DNA of 64,000 bases from Paragordius varius (lineage: Eukaryota; Nematomorpha): positions 868,001 through 932,000 of the forward strand of contig OZ176050.1 of NCBI GenBank assembly GCA_964247055.1, in the 5' to 3' direction. Below are positions 35,839 through 49,860 of this stretch, piece by piece. The notes beneath the pieces were generated by a model. It ran no database searches and had not been told where the DNA came from. It saw only the letters and a program-made list of their open reading frames with translations. Every line of letters begins with the position of its first letter. Position 1 is the first letter of the stretch. The position numbers and the translations under genes were made by a program.

Positions 35839-37400
35839 ATAATTTTTTTTGGGTAACCCTATGGTAGTTCCATCATCACCCCAAATATTTTCGAGATCGG
35901 AGTATAAATGTAATTTTTATGAATTTTTTAAATATTTAAAAAATTTATTTTATACGATTTTAAAAATAAAAATGGCTACCTAAAATCCAAATTTGATCAG
36001 GTGATGTCACCATAATTTTTTTTGGGTAACCCTATGGTAGTTCCATCATCACCCCCAAATATTTTCGATGAAGTTTTTAAATATTTAAAAAATTTATTCT
36101 ATACGATTTTAAAAATAAAAATGGCTACCTAAAATCCAAATTTGATCAGGTGTCACCATAATTTTTTTTGGGTAGCCCTATTCCATCATCACCCCAAATA
36201 TTTTGGGGATCGGACTATAAATGTAATTTTTATGAATTTTTTAAATATTTAAAAAATTTATTTTATACGATTTTAAAAATAAAAATGGCTACCTAAAATC
36301 CAAATTTGATCAGGTGATGTCACCATAATTTTTTTTGGGTAGCCCTATGGTAGTTCCATCATCACCCCAAATATTTTCGAGATCGGAATATAAATGTAAT
36401 TTTTATGAAGTTTTTAAATATTTAAAAAATTTATTTTATACGATTTTAAAAATAAAAATGGCTACCTAAAATCCAAATTTGATCAGGTGATGTCCCCATA
36501 ATTTTTTTTGGGTAGCCCTATGGTAGTTCCATCATCACCCCAAATATTTTCGAGATCGGAGTATAAATGTAATTTTTATGAATTTTTTAAATATTTAAAA
36601 AATTTATTTTATACGATTTTAAAAATAAAAATGGCTACCTAAAATCCAAATTTGATCAGGTGATGTCACCATAATTTTTTTTGCGTAGCCCTATGGTAGT
36701 TCCATCATCACCCCAAATATTTTGGGGATCGGACTATAAATGTAATTTTTATGAATTTTTTAAATATTTAAAAAATTTATTTTATACGATTTTAAAAATA
36801 AAAATGGCTACCTAAAATCCAAATTTGATCAGGTGATGTCACCATAATTTTTTTTGGGTAGCCCTATGGTAGTTCCATCATCACCCCAAATATTTTGGGG
36901 ATCGGACTATAAATGTAATTTTTATGAATATTTAAAAAATTTATTTTATACGATTTTAAAAATAAAAATGGCTACCTAAAATCCAAATTTGATCAGGTGA
37001 TGTCACCATAATTTTTTTTGGGTAGCCCAATGGTAGTTCCATCATCACCCCAAATATTGTCGAGATCGGAGTATAAATGTAAGTTTTTTGAATTTTTTAA
37101 ATATTTAAAAAATTTGTTTTATACGATTTTAAAAATAAAAATGGCTACCTAAAATCCAAATTTGATCAGGTGATGTCACCATAATTTTTTTTGCGTAGCC
37201 CTATGGTAGTTCCATCATCACGCCAAATATTTTGGGGATCGGACTATAAATGTAATTTTTATGAATTTTTTAAATATTTAAAAAATTTATTTTATACGAT
37301 TTTAAAAATAAAAATGGCTACCTAAAATCCAAATTTGATCAGGTGATGTCACCATAATTTTTTTTGGGTAGCCCTATGGTAGTTCCATCATCACCCCAAA

Positions 37401-39940
37401 TATTTTCGAGATCGGAGTATAAATGTAATTTTTTTGAATTTTTTAAATATTTAAAAAATTTATTTTATACGATTTTAAAAATGAAAATGGCTACCTAAAA
37501 TCCAAATTTGATCAGGTGTCACCATAATTTTTTTTGCGTAGCCCTATGGTAGTTCCATCATCACCCCAAATATTTTGGGGATCGGACTATAAATGTAATT
37601 TTATGAATTTTTTAAATATATAAAAAATTTATTTTATACGATTTTAAAAATAAAAATGGCTACCTAAAATCCAAATTTGATCAGGTGATGTCACCATAAT
37701 TTTTTTTGGGTAACCCTATGGTAGTTCCATCATCACCCCCAAATATTTTCGAGATCGGAATATAAATGTAATTTTTATGAAGTTTTTAAATATTTAAAAA
37801 ATTTATTCTATACGATTTTAAAAATAAAAATGGCTACCTAAAATCCAAATTTGATCAGGTGTCACCATAATTTTTTTTGCGTAGCCCTATTCCATCATCA
37901 CCCCAAATATTTTGGGGATCGGACTATAAATGTAATTTTTATGAATTTTTTAAATATTTAAAAAATTTATTTTATACGATTTTAAAAATAAAAATGGCTA
38001 CCTAAAATCCAAATTTGATCAGGTGATGTCACCATAATTTTTTTTGGGTAGCCCTATGGTAGTTCCATCATCACCCCAAATATTTTCGAGATCGGAATAT
38101 AAATGTAATTTTTATGAAGTTTTTAAATATTTAAAAAATTTATTTTATACGATTTTAAAAATAAAAATGGCTACCTAAAATCCAAATTTGATCAGGTGAT
38201 GTCCCCATAATTTTTTTTGGGTAGCCCTATGGTAGTTCCATCATCACCCCAAATATTTTCGAGATCGGAGTATAAATGTAATTTTTATGAATTTTTTAAA
38301 TATTTAAAAAATTTATTTTATACGATTTTAAAAATAAAAATGGCTACCTAAAATCCAAATTTGATCAGGTGATGTCACCATAATTTTTTTTGGGTAACCC
38401 TATGGTAGTTCCATCATCACCCCAAATATTTTCGAGATCGGAGTATAAATGTAATTTTTATGAATTTTTTAAATATTTAAAAAATTTATTTTATACGATT
38501 TTAAAAATAAAAATGGCTACCTAAAATCCAAATTTGATCAGGTGATGTCACCATAATTTTTTTTGGGTAACCCTATGGTAGTTCCATCATCACCCCCAAA
38601 TATTTTCGATGAAGTTTTTAAATATTTAAAAAATTTATTCTATACGATTTTAAAAATAAAAATGGCTACCTAAAATCCAAATTTGATCAGGTGTCACCAT
38701 AATTTTTTTTGGGTAGCCCTATTCCATCATCACCCCAAATATTTTGGGGATCGGACTATAAATGTAATTTTTATGAATTTTTTAAATATTTAAAAAATTT
38801 ATTTTATACGATTTTAAAAATAAAAATGGCTACCTAAAATCCAAATTTGATCAGGTGATGTCACCATAATTTTTTTTGGGTAGCCCTATGGTAGTTCCAT
38901 CATCACCCCAAATATTTTCGAGATCGGAATATAAATGTAATTTTTATGAAGTTTTTAAATATTTAAAAAATTTATTTTATACGATTTTAAAAATAAAAAT
39001 GGCTACCTAAAATCCAAATTTGATCAGGTGATGTCCCCATAATTTTTTTTGGGTAGCCCTATGGTAGTTCCATCATCACCCCAAATATTTTCGAGATCGG
39101 AGTATAAATGTAATTTTTATGAATTTTTTAAATATTTAAAAAATTTATTTTATACGATTTTAAAAATAAAAATGGCTACCTAAAATCCAAATTTGATCAG
39201 GTGATGTCACCATAATTTTTTTTGCGTAGCCCTATGGTAGTTCCATCATCACCCCAAATATTTTGGGGATCGGACTATAAATGTAATTTTTATGAATTTT
39301 TTAAATATTTAAAAAATTTATTTTATACGATTTTAAAAATAAAAATGGCTACCTAAAATCCAAATTTGATCAGGTGATGTCACCATAATTTTTTTTGGGT
39401 AGCCCTATGGTAGTTCCATCATCACCCCAAATATTTTGGGGATCGGACTATAAATGTAATTTTTATGAATATTTAAAAAATTTATTTTATACGATTTTAA
39501 AAATAAAAATGGCTACCTAAAATCCAAATTTGATCAGGTGATGTCACCATAATTTTTTTTGGGTAGCCCAATGGTAGTTCCATCATCACCCCAAATATTG
39601 TCGAGATCGGAGTATAAATGTAAGTTTTTTGAATTTTTTAAATATTTAAAAAATTTGTTTTATACGATTTTAAAAATAAAAATGGCTACCTAAAATCCAA
39701 ATTTGATCAGGTGATGTCACCATAATTTTTTTTGCGTAGCCCTATGGTAGTTCCATCATCACGCCAAATATTTTGGGGATCGGACTATAAATGTAATTTT
39801 TATGAATTTTTTAAATATTTAAAAAATTTATTTTATACGATTTTAAAAATAAAAATGGCTACCTAAAATCCAAATTTGATCAGGTGATGTCACCATAATT
39901 TTTTTTGGGTAGCCCTATGGTAGTTCCATCATCACCCCAA
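37401..39940 (+). repeat. Copy 2 of the 2541-bp duplication
   Basis: It directly follows copy 1. Its right part (about 38740-39940, containing gtccccataa, gcccaatgg and cacgccaaat) is repeated once more. Confidence 0.85.
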
Positions 39941-41145
39941 ATATTTTCGAGATCGGAATATAAATGTAATTTTTATGAAGTTTTTAAATATTTAAAAAAT
40001 TTATTTTATACGATTTTAAAAATAAAAATGGCTACCTAAAATCCAAATTTGATCAGGTGATGTCACCATAATTTTTTTTGGGTAGCCCTATGGTAGTTCC
40101 ATCATCACCCCAAATATTTTCGAGATCGGAATATAAATGTAATTTTTATGAAGTTTTTAAATATTTAAAAAATTTATTTTATACGATTTTAAAAATAAAA
40201 ATGGCTACCTAAAATCCAAATTTGATCAGGTGATGTCCCCATAATTTTTTTTGGGTAGCCCTATGGTAGTTCCATCATCACCCCAAATATTTTCGAGATC
40301 GGAGTATAAATGTAATTTTTATGAATTTTTTAAATATTTAAAAAATTTATTTTATACGATTTTAAAAATAAAAATGGCTACCTAAAATCCAAATTTGATC
40401 AGGTGATGTCACCATAATTTTTTTTGCGTAGCCCTATGGTAGTTCCATCATCACCCCAAATATTTTGGGGATCGGACTATAAATGTAATTTTTATGAATT
40501 TTTTAAATATTTAAAAAATTTATTTTATACGATTTTAAAAATAAAAATGGCTACCTAAAATCCAAATTTGATCAGGTGATGTCACCATAATTTTTTTTGG
40601 GTAGCCCTATGGTAGTTCCATCATCACCCCAAATATTTTGGGGATCGGACTATAAATGTAATTTTTATGAATATTTAAAAAATTTATTTTATACGATTTT
40701 AAAAATAAAAATGGCTACCTAAAATCCAAATTTGATCAGGTGATGTCACCATAATTTTTTTTGGGTAGCCCAATGGTAGTTCCATCATCACCCCAAATAT
40801 TGTCGAGATCGGAGTATAAATGTAAGTTTTTTGAATTTTTTAAATATTTAAAAAATTTGTTTTATACGATTTTAAAAATAAAAATGGCTACCTAAAATCC
40901 AAATTTGATCAGGTGATGTCACCATAATTTTTTTTGCGTAGCCCTATGGTAGTTCCATCATCACGCCAAATATTTTGGGGATCGGACTATAAATGTAATT
41001 TTTATGAATTTTTTAAATATTTAAAAAATTTATTTTATACGATTTTAAAAATAAAAATGGCTACCTAAAATCCAAATTTGATCAGGTGATGTCACCATAA
41101 TTTTTTTTGGGTAGCCCTATGGTAGTTCCATCATCACCCCAAATA
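39941..41145 (+). repeat. Additional 7-monomer (~1202 bp) copy
   Basis: It repeats the end of the previous block: cacgccaaatatt at 39762 reappears at 40964, and gtccccataa near 39035 reappears near 40236. The 1202-bp spacing equals seven 173-bp monomers minus the 9-bp deletion carried by one of them. Confidence 0.8.
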
Positions 41146-44100
41146 TTTTCGAGATCGGAATATAAATGTAATTTTTATGAAGTTTTTAAATATTTAAAAA
41201 ATTTATTTTATACGATTTTAAAAATAAAAATGGCTACCTAAAATCCAAATTTGATCAGGTGATGTCACCATAATTTTTTTTGGGTAGCCCTATGGTAGTT
41301 CCATCATCACCCCAAATATTTTCGAGATCGGAATATAAATGTAATTTTTATGAAGTTTTTAAATATTTAAAAAATTTATTTTATACGATTTTAAAAATAA
41401 AAATGGCTACCTAAAATCCAAATTTGATCAGGTGATGTCGCCATAATTTTTTTTGGGTAGCCCTATGGTAGTTCCATCCTCACCCCAAATATTTTCGAGA
41501 TCGGAGTATAAATGTAATTTTTTTGAATTTTTTAAATATTTAAAAAATTTATTTTATACGATTTTAAAAATGAAAATGGCTACCTAAAATCCAAATTTGA
41601 TCAGGTGTCACCATAATTTTTTTTGCGTAGCCCTATGGTAGTTCCATCATCACCCCAAATATTTTGGGGATCGGACTATAAATGTAATTTTATGAATTTT
41701 TTAAATATATAAAAAATTTATTTTATACGATTTTAAAAATAAAAATGGCTACCTAAAATCCAAATTTGATCAGGTGATGTCACCATAATTTTTTTTGGGT
41801 AGCCCTATGGTAGTTCCATCATCACCCCAAATATTTTCGAGATCGGAATATAAATGTAATTTTTATGAAGTTTTTAAATATTTAAAAAATTTATTCTATA
41901 CGATTTTAAAAATAAAAATGGCTACCTAAAATCCAAATTTGATCAGGTGTCACCATAATTTTTTTTGCGTAGCCCTATGGTAGTTCCATCATCACCCCAA
42001 ATATTGTCGAGATCGGAGTATAAATGTAAGTTTTTTGAATTTTTTAAATATTTAAAAAATTTATTTTATACGATTTTAAAAATAAAAATGGCTACCTAAA
42101 ATCCAAATTTGATCAGGTGATGTCACCATAATTTTTTTTGCGTAGCCCTATGGTAGTTCCATCATCACCCCAAATATTTTGGGGATCGGACTATAAATGT
42201 AATTTTTATGAATTTTTTAAATATTTAAAAAATTTATTTTATACGATTTTAAAAATAAAAATGGCTACCTAAAATCCAAATTTGATCAGGTGATGTCACC
42301 ATAATTTTTTTTGGGTAGCCCTATGGTAGTTCCATCATCACCCCAAATATTGTCGAGATCGGAGTATAAATGTAATTTTTTTGAATTTTTTAAATATTTA
42401 AAAAATTTATTTATACGATTTTAAAAATAAAAATGGCTACCTAAAATCCAAATTTGATCAGGTGATGTCGCCATAATTTTTTTTGCGTAGTCCTATGGTA
42501 GTTCCATCATCACCCCAAATATTTTGGGGATCGGACTATAAATGTAATTTTTATGAATATTTAAAAAATTTATTTTATACGATTTTAAAAATAAAAATGG
42601 CTACCTAAAATCCAAATTTGATCAGGTGATGTCACCATAATTTTTTTTGGGTAGCCCAATGGTAGTTCCATCATCACCCCAAATATTGTAGAGATCGGAG
42701 TATAAATGTAAGTTTTTTGAATTTTTTAAATATTTAAAAAAATTATTTTATACGATTTTAAAAATAAAAATGGCTACCTAAAATCCAAATTTGATCAGGT
42801 GTCACCATAATTTTTTTTGCGTAGCCCTATGGTAGTTCCATCATCACCCCAAATATTTTGGGGATCGGACTATAAATGTAATTTTATGAATTTTTTAAAT
42901 ATTTAAAAAATTTATTTTATACGATTTTAAAAATAAAAATGGCTACCTAAAATCCAAATTTGATCAGGTGATGTCACCATAATTTTTTTTGGGTAGCCCT
43001 ATGGTAGTTCCATCATCACCCCAAATATTTTCGAGATCGGAATATAAATATAATTTTTATGAAGTTTTTAAATATTTAAAAAATTTATTTTATACGATTT
43101 TAAAAATAAAAATGGCTACCTAAAATCCAAATTTGATCAGGTGATGTCACCATAATTTTTTTTGGGTAGCCCTATGGTAGTTCCATCATCACCCCAAATA
43201 TTGTCGAGATCGGAGTATAAATGTAATTTTTTTGAATTTTTTAAATATTTAAAAAATTTATTTATACGATTTTAAAAATAAAAATGGCTACCTAAAATCC
43301 AAATTTGATCAGGTGATGTCGCCATAATTTTTTTTGCGTAGCCCTATGGTAGTTCCATCATCACCCCAAATATTTTGGGGATCGGACTATAAATGTAATT
43401 TTTATGAATATTTAAAAAATTTATTTTATACGATTTTAAAAATAAAAATGGCTACCTAAAATCCAAATTTGATCAGGTGATGTCACCATAATTTTTTTTG
43501 GGTAGCCCAATGGTAGTTCCATCATCACCCCAAATATTGTCGAGATCGGAGTATAAATGTAAGTTTTTTGAATTTTTTAAATATTTAAAAAATTTATTTT
43601 ATACGATTTTAAAAATAAAAATGGCTACCTAAAATCCAAATTTGATCAGGTGATGTGACCATAATTTTTTTTGCGTAGCCCTATGGTAGTTCCATCATCA
43701 CCCCAAATATTTTGGGGATCGGACTATAAATGTAATTTTTATGAATTTTTTAAATATTTAAAAAATTTATTTTATACGATTTTAAAAATAAAAATGGCTA
43801 CCTAAAATCCAAATTTGATCAGGTGATGTCACCATAATTTTTTTTGGGTAGCCCTATGGTAGTTCCATCATCACCCCAAATATTTTCGAGATCGGAATAT
43901 AAATGTAATTTTTATGAAGTTTTTAAATATTTAAAAAATTTATTTTATACGATTTTAAAAATAAAAATGGCTACCTAAAATCCAAATTTGATCAGGTGAT
44001 GTCGCCATAATTTTTTTTGGGTAGCCCTATGGTAGTTCCATCCTCAGCCCAAATATTTTCGAGATCGGAGTATAAATGTAATTTTTTTGAATTTTTTAAA

Positions 44101-47100
44101 TATTTAAAAAATTTATTTTATACGATTTTAAAAATGAAAATGGCTACCTAAAATCCAAATTTGATCAGGTGTCACCATAATTTTATTTGCGTAGCCCTAT
44201 GGTAGTTCCATCATCACCCCAAATATTTTGGGGATCGGACTATAAATGTAATTTTATGAATTTTTTAAATATATAAAAAATTTATTTTATACGATTTTAA
44301 AAATAAAAATGGCTACCTAAAATCCAAATTTGATCAGGTGATGTCACCATAATTTTTTTTGGGTAGCCCTATGGTAGTTCCATCATCACCCCAAATATTT
44401 TCGAGATCGGAATATAAATGTAATTTTTATGAAGTTTTTAAATATTTAAAAAATTTATTCTATACGATTTTAAAAATAAAAATGGCTACCTAAAATCCAA
44501 ATTTGATCAGGTGTCACCATAATTTTTTTTGCGTAGCCCTATGGTAGTTCCATCATCACCCCAAATATTGTCGAGATCGGAGTATAAATGTAAGTTTTTT
44601 GAATTTTTTAAATATTTAAAAAATTTATTTTATACGATTTTAAAAATAAAAATGGCTACCTAAAATCCAAATTTGATCAGGTGATGTCACCATAATTTTT
44701 TTTGCGTAGCCCTATGGTAGTTCCATCATCACCCCAAATATTTTGGGGATCGGACTATAAATGTAATTTTTATGAATTTTTTAAATATTTAAAAAATTTA
44801 TTTTATACGATTTTAAAAATAAAAATGGCTACCTAAAATCCAAATTTAATCAGGTGATGTCACCATATTTTTTTTTGTGTAGCCCTATGGTAGTTCCATC
44901 ATCACCCCAAATATTTTGGGGATTGGACTATAAATGTAATTTTTATGAATTTTTTAAATATTTAAAAAATTTATTTTATACGATTTTTAAAATAAAAATG
45001 GCTAGATAAAATCCAAATTTGATCAGGTGATGTCACTATATTTTTTTTGGGAGCCCTATGGTAGTTCCAACATCACCCCAAATATTTTCGAGATCGGAGT
45101 ATAAATGTAATTTTTATGAATTTTTTAAATATTTAAAAAATTTATTTTATACGATTTTAAAAATAAAAATGGCTACCTAAAATCCAAATTTGATCAGGTG
45201 ATGTCACCATAATTTTTTTTGCGTAGCCCTATGGTAGTTCCATCATCACCCCAAATATTTTGGGGATCGGACTATAAATGTAATTTTATGAATTTTTTAA
45301 ATATATAAAAAATTTATTTTATACGATTTTAAAAATAAAAATGGCTACCTAAAATCCAAATTTGATCAGGTGATGTCACCATAATTTTTTTTGGGTAGCC
45401 CTATGGTAGTTCCATCATCACCCCAAATATTTTCGAGATCGGAATATAAATGTAATTTTTATGAAGTTTTTAAATATTTAAAAAATTTATTCTATACGAT
45501 TTTAAAAATAAAAATGGCTACCTAAAATCCAAATTTGATCAGGTGTCACCATAATTTTTTTTGCGTAGCCCTATGGTAGTTCCATCATCATTCCAAATAT
45601 TTTGGGGATCGGACTATAAATGTAATTTTTATGAATTTTTTAAATATTTAAAAAATTTATTTTATACGATTTTAAAAATAAAAATGGCTACCTAAAATCC
45701 AAATTTGATCAGGTGATGTCACCATAATTTTTTTTGGGTATCCCTATGGTAGTTCCATCATCACCCCAAATATTTTCGAGATCGGAATATAAATGTAATT
45801 TTTATGAAGTTTTTAAATATTTAAAAAATTTATTTTATACGATTTTAAAAATAAAAATGGCTACCTAAAATCCAAATTTGATCAGGTGATGCCCCATAAT
45901 TTTTTTTGGGTAGCCCTATGGTAGTTCCATCATCACCCCAAATATTTTCGAGATCGGAGTATAAATGTAATTTTTATGAATTTTTTAAATATTTAAAAAA
46001 TTTATTTTATACGATTTTAAAAATAAAAATGGCTACCTAAAATCCAAATTTGATCAGGTGATGTCACCATAATTTTTTTTGGGTAGCCCAATGGTAGTTC
46101 CATCATCACCCCAAATATTGTCGAGATCGGAGTATAAATGTAATTTTTTTGAATTTTTTAAATATTTATAAAATTTATTTTATACGATTTTAAAAATAAA
46201 AATGGCTACCTAAAATCCAAATTTGATCAGGTGTCACCATAATTTTTTTTGCGTAGCCCTATGGTAGTTCCATCATCACCCCAAATATTTTGGGGATCGG
46301 ACTATAAATGTAATTTTTATGAATTTTTTAAATATTTAAAAAATTTATTTTATACGATTATAAAAATAAAAATGGCTACCTAAAATCCAAATTTAATCAG
46401 GTGATGTCACCATATTTTTTTTTGTGTAGCCCTATGGTAGTTCCATCATCACCCCAAATATTTTGGGGATCGGACTATAAATGTAATTTTTATGAATTTT
46501 TTAAATATTTAAAAAATTTATTTTATACGATTTTTAAAATAAAAATGGCTAGATAAAATCCAAATTTGATCAGGTGATGTCACTATATTTTTTTTGGGAG
46601 CCCTATGGTAGTTCCATCATCACCCCAAATATTTTCGAGATCGGAGTATAAATGTAATTTTTATGAATTTTTTAAATATTTAAAAAATTTATTTTATACG
46701 ATTTTAAAAATAAAAATGGCTACCTAAAATCCAAATTTGATCAGGTGATGTCACCATAATTTTTTTTGGGTAGCCCTATGGTAGTTCCATCATCACCCCA
46801 AATATTTTCGAGATCGGAGTATAAATGTAATTTTTATGAATTTTTTAAATATTTAAAAAATTTATTTTATACGATTATAAAAATAAAAATGGCTACCTAA
46901 AATCCAAATTTAATCAGGTGATGTCACCATATTTTTTTTTGTGTAGCCCTATGGTAGTTCCATCATCACCCCAAATATTTTGGGGATCGGAATATAAATG
47001 TAATTTTTATGAATTTTTTAAATATTTAAAAAATTTATTTTATACGATTTTAAAAATAAAAATGGCTAGATAAAATCCAAATTTGATCAGGTGATGTCAC

Positions 47101-47979
47101 TATATTTTTTTTGGGAGCCCTATGGTAGTTCCATCATCACCCCAAATATTTTCGAGATCGGAGTATAAATGTAATTTTTATGAATTTTTTAATTATTTAA
47201 AAAATTTATTTTATACGATTTTAAAAATAAAAATGGCTACCTAAAATCCAAATTTGATCAGGTGATGTCACCATATTTTTTTTTGGGTAGCCCTATGGTA
47301 GTTCCGTCATCACCCCAAATATTTTCGAGATCAGAGTATAAATGTAATTTTTATGAATTTTTTAAATATTTAAAAAATTTATTTTATACGATTTTAAAAA
47401 TAAAAATGGCTACCTAAAATCCAAATTTGATCAGGTGATGTCACTATAATTTTTTTTGGGTAGCCCTATGGTAGTTCCATCATCACCCCAAATATTTTCG
47501 AGATCGGAGTATAAATGTAATTTTTATGAATTTTTTAAATATTTAAAAAATTTATTTTATACGATTTTAAAAATAAAAATGGCTACCTAAAATCCAAATT
47601 TGATCAGGTGATGTCACCATAATTTTTTTTGGGTAGCCCTATGGTAGTTCCATCATCACCCCAAATATTTTCGAGATCGGAGTATAAATGTAATTTTTAT
47701 GAATTTTTTAAATATTTAAAAAATTTATTTTATATGATTTTAAAAATAAAAATGGATACCTAAAATCCAAATTTGATCAGGTGATGTCGCCATAATTTTT
47801 TTTGGGTAGCCCTATGGTAGTTCCATCATAACCCCAAATATTTTTGAGATCGGACTTTAATTGTAATTTTTATGAATTTTTTAAATATTTAAAAAATTTA
47901 TTTTATACGATTTTAAAAATAAAAATGGCTACCTAAAATCCAAATTTGATCAGGTGATGTCGCCATAATTTTTTTTGGG

Positions 47980-49860
47980 TAGCCCTATAGTAGTTCCATC
48001 ATCACCCCAAATATTTTCGAGATCGGAGTATAAATGTAATTTTTATGAATTTTTTAAATATTTAAAAAATTTATTTTATACGATTTTAAAAATAAAAATG
48101 GCTACCTAAAATCCAAATTTGATCAGGTGATGTCACCATATTTTTTTTTGGGTAGCCCTATGGTAGTTCCATCATCACCCCAAATATTTTCGAGATCGGA
48201 GTATAAATGTAATTTTTATGAATTTTTTAAATATTTAAAAAATTTATTTTATACGATTTTAAAAATAAAAATGGCTACCTAAAATCCAAATTTGATCAGG
48301 TGATGTCGCCATAATTTTTTTTGAGTAGCCCTATGGTAGTTCCATCATAACCCCAAATATTTTCGAGATCGGAGTATAAATGTAATTTTTATGAATTTTT
48401 TAAATATTTAAAAAATTTATTTTATACGATTTTAAAAATAAAAATGGCTACCTAAAATCCAAATTTGATCAGGTGATGTCACCATAATTTTTTTTGGGTA
48501 GCCCTATGGTAGTTCCATCATCACCCCAAATATTTTCGAGATCGGAGTATAAATGTAATTTTTATGAATTTTTTAAATATTTAAAAAATTTATTTTATAT
48601 GATTTTAAAAATAAAAATGGATACCTAAAATCCAAATTTGATCAGGTGATGTCGCCATAATTTTTTTTGGGTAGCCCTATGGTAGTTCCATCATAACCCC
48701 AAATATTTTTGAGATCGGACTTTAATTGTAATTTTTATGAATTTTTTAAATATTTAAAAAATTTATTTTATACGATTTTAAAAATAAAAATGGCTACCTA
48801 AAATCCAAATTTGATCAGGTGATGTCACCATAATTTTTTTTGGGTAGCCCTATGGTAGTTCCATCATCACCCCAAATATTTTCGAGATCGGAGTATAAAT
48901 GTAATTTTTATGAATTTTTTTAAATATTTAAAAAATTTATTTTATACGATTTTAAAAATAAAAATGGCTACCTAAAATCCAAATTTGATCAGGTGATGTC
49001 ACCATAATTTTTTTTGGGTAGCCCTATGGTAGTTCCATCATCACCCCAAATATTTTCGAGATCGGAGTATAAATGTAATTTTTATGAATTTTTTAAATAT
49101 TTAAAAAATTTATTTTATACGATTTAAAAAATAAAAATGGCTACCTAAAATCCAAATTTGATCAGGTGATGTCGCCATAATTTTTTTTGGGTAGCCCTAT
49201 GGTAGTTCCATCATCACCCCAAATATTTTCGAGATCGGAGTATAAATGTAATTTTTTTGAATTTTTTAAATATTTAAAAAATTTATTTTATACGATTTTA
49301 AAAATAAAAATGGCTACCTAAAATCCAAATTTGATCAGGTGATGTCACCATAATTTTTTTTGGGTAGCCCTATGGTAGTTCCATCATCACCCCAAATATT
49401 TTCGAGATCGGAGTATAAATGTAATTTTTATGAATTTTTTTAAATATTTAAAAAATTTATTTTATACGATTTTAAAAATAAAAATGGCTACCTAAAATCC
49501 AAATTTGATCAGGTGATGTCACCATAATTTTTTTTGGGTAGCCCTATGGTAGTTCCATCATCACCCCAAATATTTTCGAGATCGGAGTATAAATGTAATT
49601 TTTATGAATTTTTTAAATATTTAAAAAATTTATTTTATACGATTTAAAAAATAAAAATGGCTACCTAAAATCCAAATTTGATCAGGTGATGTCGCCATAT
49701 TTTTTTTTGGGTAGCCCTATGGTAGTTCCATCATAACCCCAAATATTTTTGAGATCGGACTTTAAATGTAATTTTTTTGAATTTTTTAAATATTTAAAAA
49801 ATTTATTTTATACGATTTTAAAAATAAAAATGGCTACCTAAAATCCAAATTTGATCAGGT
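47980..49860 (+). repeat. Copy 1 of an 11-monomer block repeated ~7785 bp downstream
   Basis: Markers ttttgagtagccc (about 48322 / 56106), tatgattttaaaaataaaaatgg with ggatacc (about 48600 / 56385), the longer gaatttttttaaat copy, and gatttaaaaaataaa (about 49120 / 56907) recur in order at a constant offset of about 7785 bp (45 monomers). Confidence 0.75.

Larger units (their letters stand above)
35678..35850 (+). repeat. Reference satellite monomer (173 bp)
   Basis: This copy matches the majority sequence by eye and serves as a coordinate standard. Its parts, by monomer position, are: gggtagccct at 1-10; caccccaaatatttt at 27-41; cgagatcgg at 42-50; TATAAATG at 53-60; a 24-bp perfect AT palindrome at 72-95; GGCTACC at 124-130, the reverse complement of the GGTAGCC that opens most monomers; TGATCA (a BclI recognition sequence) at 144-149; GGTGATGTCACC at 150-161; and an oligo-T run of about 8 at the end. 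A/T tracts recur about every 10 bp from position 62 to 120, which predicts intrinsic curvature. The choice of first base is arbitrary. Confidence 0.95.
34860..37400 (+). repeat. Copy 1 of a 2541-bp tandem duplication
   Basis: Markers recur 2541 bp later. They are ggtgtcacc after gaaaatggc (34972 / 37513), the shortened gccctattccatcatc monomers, cacccccaaatatt, the cgatgaagtttttaaat monomer that lacks the gatcgg segment (about 36066 / 38608), gatgtccccataa, gcccaatgg, tttgttttatacg, and cacgccaaatatt (37221 / 39762). The two copies abut. Limits are approximate. Confidence 0.85.
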
